Source of the DNA: Nocardia sp. NRRL S-836
Lineage (GTDB): Bacteria > Actinomycetota > Actinomycetes > Mycobacteriales > Pseudonocardiaceae
NCBI RefSeq assembly: GCF_001279525.1
Contig: NZ_LGDY01000058.1
Span: 62,001-126,000 of the forward strand
Direction: 5' to 3'
Length of the DNA: 64,000 nt
The notes beneath the pieces are model-generated. The model did no database searches, was not told the DNA's origin, and saw nothing but the letters and a program-made list of their open reading frames with translations. Numbering within the stretch: position 1 is the first letter of the stretch; each line of letters begins with the position of its first letter. Both the position numbers and the translations under genes were made by a program. Shown here piece after piece: positions 60,475-64,000 of this stretch.

Positions 60475-62688
60475 TCAGCCCGCGTAGTGCACGTCCGGCC
60501 AGGGCGGGGTGGTCATGCCGTTGCCGATGTGGAAGCTCGGGTGCGGCGGCTGGTTGTAGGCGGTGTTCTGCCAGGCGATCGCCACGCGGTACATGGGGTC
60601 GTGCATCAGGGTCGGGATGCGGCGGTCGGTCTGGGACGGGGTGCTGTAGATGCGCAGTGCGCGGTTGTCGGAGGTGGGCCAGATGACCTCCTCGCGCCAG
60701 TCGCCGAGGATGTCGCCGGACAGCGACGGGGTGGACTTGGTGCCGTTGTTGGAGTGCACGTCCGCCGCGGTGAGCAGGCGGGTGTCGGCGGAGGTGCCGT
60801 ACTTGTCGACGTGGGTGCCGTCGAGGAGCTCGCGGGTGGGGTCGCCGTCCCACCAGAGCAGGAAGTTCGCCGAGGACGGTTTGCGGCCGATGGTCTGGCC
60901 CTTGGTGTTGCGCAGCTGGCTGTCGGCGCTCGACCAGGACTCGGCGCCGGGGCTGCCTGCGTAGATGTCGTCGGAGACGCCGCGGCCGTTGTCGCCCGCC
61001 GGTGCGGTCTGCCAGAGGACCTGGCCGGTGCGGGCGTCGGCGAACCAGGAGCCGGGTTTGCTGGCGTCCTCGGAGACCTTGTAGTACTCCAGGCCGGGGC
61101 GGGACGGGTCGAGGTCGCCCAGGTGGGCGGCGTCGCCGTGGCCGAAGCGGGTGTTCCACAGGCCGCGGCCGTTGTCGTCGATGGCGGCCGCGCCGTAGAC
61201 GATCTCGTCGCGGCCGTCGGCGTCCACGTCGGCGATGGTCAGCGCGTGGTTGCCCTGGCCCGCGTAGGTGCTGTTGCCGGAGGCGTTCGAGTCGAACGTC
61301 CAGCGCTTCACCAGCTGGCCGCCGCGGAAGTCCCACGCCGCGATGACCGCGCGGGTGTAGTAGCCGCGGGCCATGATCAGGGACGGGCGGGCGCCGTCGA
61401 GGTAGGCGGTGCCGGCGAGGAAACGGTCGACGCGGTTGCCGTAGCTGTCGCCCCACGAGGAGACGGTGCCGCGCGGCGGGTCGTAGTTCACAGTGGACAG
61501 TGCGGCGCCGGTGAGGCCGCTGAACATCGTCAGGTACTCCGGGCCGGCCAGCACGTAGCCGTCGCTGTTGCGGTGGTCCGCCGAGGCGTTGCCGATGACC
61601 GCGCCGCGGCCGTCACGGGTGCCGTCGGCGGTCTTCATCGCGATCTCGGCCCGGCCGTCGCCGTCGTAGTCGTAGACCTGGAACTGGGTGTAGTGCGCGC
61701 CGGAACGGATGTTGCGGCCCAGGTCGATGCGCCACAGCCGGGTGCCGTCGAGGCGGTAGGCGTCGATGAACGTGTTGCCGGTGACGCCGGCCTGCGAGTT
61801 GTCCTTGGCGTTGTCCGGGTACCACTTCAGGAAGATCTCGTACCGGCCGTCGCCGTCCGCGTCACCCACGCTGGCGTCGTTCGCGCTGTAACCACTGGCG
61901 GGTGCGGAGATCGGCACGTCGAGGTAGCCGGAGGCGAACGACAGCGATGCCGGGGAGGCGGGTTGCTCGGTGCCGTTGACGACGGCGCGCACGGTGTAGG
62001 ACGCGCCCGCGGGGCCGCCGGCGTCGAGGTAGTTCGTGGAGGCCGTGATGGGTGACGAGGTCAGTTTCGTGCCGTTGCGGTAGACGGTGAACCCGGTGTC
62101 GCGCGCGTCGCCGGCGAGCAGCCGCCAGCTGACCAGGTTGCCGTTGCCCGAGCGGACGCTGACCACGCCGCGGTCGAGCCGTTCGACCTGTTTGCGCCCG
62201 GTGGGATCGCCGGGTTCGGGCACCGGAGTGGTGGTGGTGGTGGTGGTCGTTGTCGTGGTCGTCGTCGGCACCACCCCGCCGGTGCACAGGGTGCCGTTGA
62301 GCGTGAAGGCGGCCGGGGTACCGACGTCGGAGCCGGAAACGGTGCCGTTGAAGCCGAACGACGCCGAGCCACCGGTCGGCAGCACCCGGTTCCAGTCCAC
62401 GTTGGACGCGGTGACGCTCGCGCCGGACGCCGTGATCCGCGCGTTCCAGCCGTCGCCGTACCGTTCGGAACCGGGGAACGTCCACGCCAGGTTCCAGCCG
62501 TCCACCTGGTCGCCCAGGTTCTTGATCGTGACGTTGGCGGAGAAACCGCCCTCCCACCTGTTCTGCACCACGTAGTCGACCTGGCAGCCGGGGGCCGCCA
62601 CCGCCAGACCGGCGGCGGCGACACCTCCGGCCACCACACAGAGCGCCGTTGTCACAGCACCGACGCGCACACCAACGCTGCTGAGCAC
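60475..62688 (-). CDS. Secreted PL11 rhamnogalacturonan lyase with CBM2
   Basis: 737 residues from GTG 62688, five bases after GGGAG. A signal peptide (about 1-33) is followed by a CBM2 carbohydrate-binding domain (CQVDYVVQNRWEGGFSANV, WNLAWTFPG), a Thr-only linker of about 13 residues, and a PL11 beta-propeller (LDVPISAPASGYSANDASVG, YDYDGDGRAEIAMKTADGT, DILGDWREEVIW). Asp-rich DxDGDG calcium sites recur. It cleaves the rhamnogalacturonan I backbone of pectin. Longer starts (62745, 62772) would run through a LacI-type operator and are rejected. Two operator-like palindromes precede it. Confidence 0.95.
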   Translation of the reverse strand: MLSSVGVRVGAVTTALCVVAGGVAAAGLAVAAPGCQVDYVVQNRWEGGFSANVTIKNLGDQVDGWNLAWTFPGSERYGDGWNARITASGASVTASNVDWNRVLPTGGSASFGFNGTVSGSDVGTPAAFTLNGTLCTGGVVPTTTTTTTTTTTTTPVPEPGDPTGRKQVERLDRGVVSVRSGNGNLVSWRLLAGDARDTGFTVYRNGTKLTSSPITASTNYLDAGGPAGASYTVRAVVNGTEQPASPASLSFASGYLDVPISAPASGYSANDASVGDADGDGRYEIFLKWYPDNAKDNSQAGVTGNTFIDAYRLDGTRLWRIDLGRNIRSGAHYTQFQVYDYDGDGRAEIAMKTADGTRDGRGAVIGNASADHRNSDGYVLAGPEYLTMFSGLTGAALSTVNYDPPRGTVSSWGDSYGNRVDRFLAGTAYLDGARPSLIMARGYYTRAVIAAWDFRGGQLVKRWTFDSNASGNSTYAGQGNHALTIADVDADGRDEIVYGAAAIDDNGRGLWNTRFGHGDAAHLGDLDPSRPGLEYYKVSEDASKPGSWFADARTGQVLWQTAPAGDNGRGVSDDIYAGSPGAESWSSADSQLRNTKGQTIGRKPSSANFLLWWDGDPTRELLDGTHVDKYGTSADTRLLTAADVHSNNGTKSTPSLSGDILGDWREEVIWPTSDNRALRIYSTPSQTDRRIPTLMHDPMYRVAIAWQNTAYNQPPHPSFHIGNGMTTPPWPDVHYAG

Positions 62689-62712
62689 GTTTTCTCCCTG
62701 GAGTCCGATTTC

Positions 62713-62726
62713 TGGGAGCGTTCCCA
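62713..62726. promoter_or_regulatory. CebR-like LacI-family operator
   Basis: TGGGAGCGTTCCCA differs at one base from the CebR operator TGGGAGCGCTCCCA known from Streptomyces, and the palindrome extends to TTTCTGGGA...TTCCCAGAAA. It lies 25 bases before the lyase start. Control by a sugar-responsive LacI-family repressor is inferred; no repressor gene is in the window. Confidence 0.75.
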
Positions 62727-62812
62727 GAAACTTGCCGCGCTTCATGAGAGCACCGGACCGGGAGGGGGTCAAGGGTGAAAACGGTCAGCGGACCGCGCGC
62801 CGGGCTTCTTTC

Positions 62813-62826
62813 GGTAAGCGCTTTCC
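62813..62826. promoter_or_regulatory. Second LacI-type operator
   Basis: GGTAAGCGCTTTCC is a palindrome with one mismatch around the AAGCGCTT core typical of LacI-family operators. It lies about 100 bases upstream of the first operator, between the esterase stop and the lyase start. Confidence 0.5.
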
Positions 62827-62844
62827 TCCAGTCACAGCCACGTT

Positions 62845-64000
62845 TCAGCACTTCACCCAGTAGTTGGGCGAGGTCTGGCGGACGCTGCTGGTGACGAAGG
62901 TGTTCCACAGGCCGAGCGGCTGGTTGGAGCCCAGCGCGTAGGTCTGGCCGAGCGAGGCGTAGGCGCGACCGGCGGTGGTGTGGGCGTAGTTGCTCGCGGT
63001 GACGCACTCCGGCACGGGAGGCGTCGTGGTGGTCGTGGTCGTCGGCGGGGTGGTGGTCGGCTGGCCGGTGCTCAGCGCCTTCACCATGGCCACCACGGCG
63101 GCCATCTGCGGACCGCTCTTCAGCGGGTACTGGGCGGACTGGTAGCCCCACCAGTCCCAGCAGCCGCGCGGGTTGCCGGTCATCGTCGTGGCCTGCGGGT
63201 ACAGCACGACCATCCGGTTGGTGTCGGCGTACTCGTTGAGGTAGCCCTTGTCCATCAACGCGGTGCCGACCAGCCCGTGGTACTGGTAGCAGCCGTGCAG
63301 CGTGACCATCAGCTTGCAGGGCCCGGTCTCGCACGTCCTCGGCACGTAGGCGAAGCCGTCGCGGCCCATGCTGATCGCCGCCGCGTTGCCGCCGGGCGCG
63401 TACCGGCCCTGGTCGAACTGGACGAGCTTGCCCGACAACGCCGACGCGGGCGCGGAAACCGAGCCGAACAGGTGGCCGAGCATCTCGCGCACCGGGTCGG
63501 CGGTGCCGCAGTTGTTGACGTACGGCGAGGACGTGGAACCGCAGCTGTTCGGGCCGATCGGGCTGACCCACGCGTGCCCGGCCGCGGAGCTGTTGTTGTA
63601 CACCACCCGCGCGCCGAAGTCGCGGTAGTACGTGGCGAGGTCGTCGTTCACCGCGCGGTCGACGGTCTGGTCGGCGGTGCCGTGGAACAGCCACACCGGG
63701 TCGCCGGACAGGTTCTGCGGCGGGTCGACGGTGCCGGCCGACGCACGGGTCCTGGTCAGCTGCTCCAGCTCGGCGGGCGACCTGCGCGGCTGGAGGGTGT
63801 CCATGCACGCGTTCAGCGCGGTGGTCAGGTTGTTCTGGGCGCAGTCGTAGGGGCCGGCGGAGAAGATGCCCGCGCCCTGGAACAGCCCGGAGTAGGCGAC
63901 GTGGAGCTGGTTGGCCATAAAGCCGCCGGACGACAGGCCGCTGACGTAGGTGCCGGTGATGTCGTACCGGTCGAGGGTGCCGGTCTGCGGCGGGGGAACG
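62845..64000 (-). CDS. Extracellular PHB depolymerase-like esterase, 5' end outside window
   Basis: At least 385 codons; the frame is open to the right edge, and the ATG at 63918 is internal. The nucleophile motif GLSSGG lies just before it, with a later HGTADQTVD aspartate region and GHAW histidine, as in esterase/PHB depolymerase-family alpha/beta hydrolases. A Thr/Pro linker joins a C-terminal domain of about 55 residues (CVTASNYAHTTAGRAYASLG to NYWVKC) known from secreted depolymerases and feruloyl esterases. Next to a pectin lyase, a polysaccharide esterase role is as likely as polyester cleavage. The signal peptide is out of view. Confidence 0.85.
   Translation of the reverse strand, partial: VPPPQTGTLDRYDITGTYVSGLSSGGFMANQLHVAYSGLFQGAGIFSAGPYDCAQNNLTTALNACMDTLQPRRSPAELEQLTRTRASAGTVDPPQNLSGDPVWLFHGTADQTVDRAVNDDLATYYRDFGARVVYNNSSAAGHAWVSPIGPNSCGSTSSPYVNNCGTADPVREMLGHLFGSVSAPASALSGKLVQFDQGRYAPGGNAAAISMGRDGFAYVPRTCETGPCKLMVTLHGCYQYHGLVGTALMDKGYLNEYADTNRMVVLYPQATTMTGNPRGCWDWWGYQSAQYPLKSGPQMAAVVAMVKALSTGQPTTTPPTTTTTTTPPVPECVTASNYAHTTAGRAYASLGQTYALGSNQPLGLWNTFVTSSVRQTSPNYWVKC

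Noticed and set aside
62227..62265. GGT/GTC microsatellite-like run
   Set aside because: It encodes the Thr linker between CBM2 and the PL11 domain, as is usual in secreted glycan enzymes; not a separate repeat element.
62688..62772. Longer lyase start codons (ATG 62745, GTG 62772)
   Set aside because: They would translate through the LacI-type operator, lack ribosome binding sites and bury the signal peptide. GTG 62688 has GGGAG five bases upstream.
1..64000. Prophage, insertion sequence or integrative element boundaries
   Set aside because: No transposase, integrase, phage structural gene, tRNA or flanking direct repeat was recognised.

Overview
The window is very GC-rich, its coding strands have G/C-biased third codon positions, and many genes start with GTG inside GTGA or ATGA overlaps. 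Families such as XRE-DUF5753 with DUF397, FxSxx-type TPR/HEXXH proteins, STAND-WD40 proteins, ferredoxin-linked P450s and an AftA-like transferase point to a filamentous actinomycete, most likely of the Pseudonocardiales (Lentzea, Saccharothrix or Actinosynnema-like). I assign this from gene content only. No rRNA, tRNA, CRISPR array, integrase or transposase was seen.

Layout. 1-3743: a TIR-STAND-WD40 protein, cut by the left edge. 3853-5130: a P450 that appears to start at an ATC codon. 5431-10758: two related PaeR7I/XhoI-type restriction-modification systems side by side, one fused into a single polypeptide and one split into a methyltransferase and a divergent nuclease. 10776-13413: an FAD monooxygenase-like gene and an XRE/DUF397 pair. 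13558-18980: a six-gene operon with an efflux adaptor, ABC ATPase, permease, DUF5666 protein, response regulator and histidine kinase. 19140-23327: membrane proteins, an AftA-like glycosyltransferase, and an SDR convergent with a TetR regulator. 23384-28558: a 1,724-residue SF1 helicase with a Vsr-like nuclease domain.

29146-39192 is the first unusual system. A Crp/Fnr regulator faces a coupled operon of a cyclase-like VMAP protein, a MoxR ATPase and a 1,397-residue vWA-like/NB-ARC/TPR protein. This runs head-on into a two-gene operon for a 78-residue peptide, which resembles FxSxx-COOH precursors in its N-terminal half, and a HEXXH-motif peptide-modification protein. No radical SAM enzyme is present. 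A perfect FNR-type palindrome lies between the regulator and the VMAP gene.

39410-45376: TetR-P450-ferredoxin with a clear operator, a cupin, a PknB-type kinase and a secreted tannase-family esterase. 45478-59938 is the second unusual system: an eight-gene minus-strand operon for a vWA protein with a DPF-repeat tail, a DUF4407 protein, two membrane proteins, a tubulin-like protein, a pseudokinase, a TRAFAC-type GTPase and a GAP1-type protein, followed by a four-EF-hand protein. 60475-64000: a secreted PL11 rhamnogalacturonan lyase with a CBM2 domain under LacI-type operators, and an extracellular PHB-depolymerase-like esterase cut by the right edge.

Several of these loci (TIR-STAND, double R-M, helicase-nuclease, VMAP ternary system, GTPase/tubulin operon) belong to families linked to conflict or immunity. 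The window therefore reads as a loose defence and signalling region mixed with ordinary chromosomal genes.
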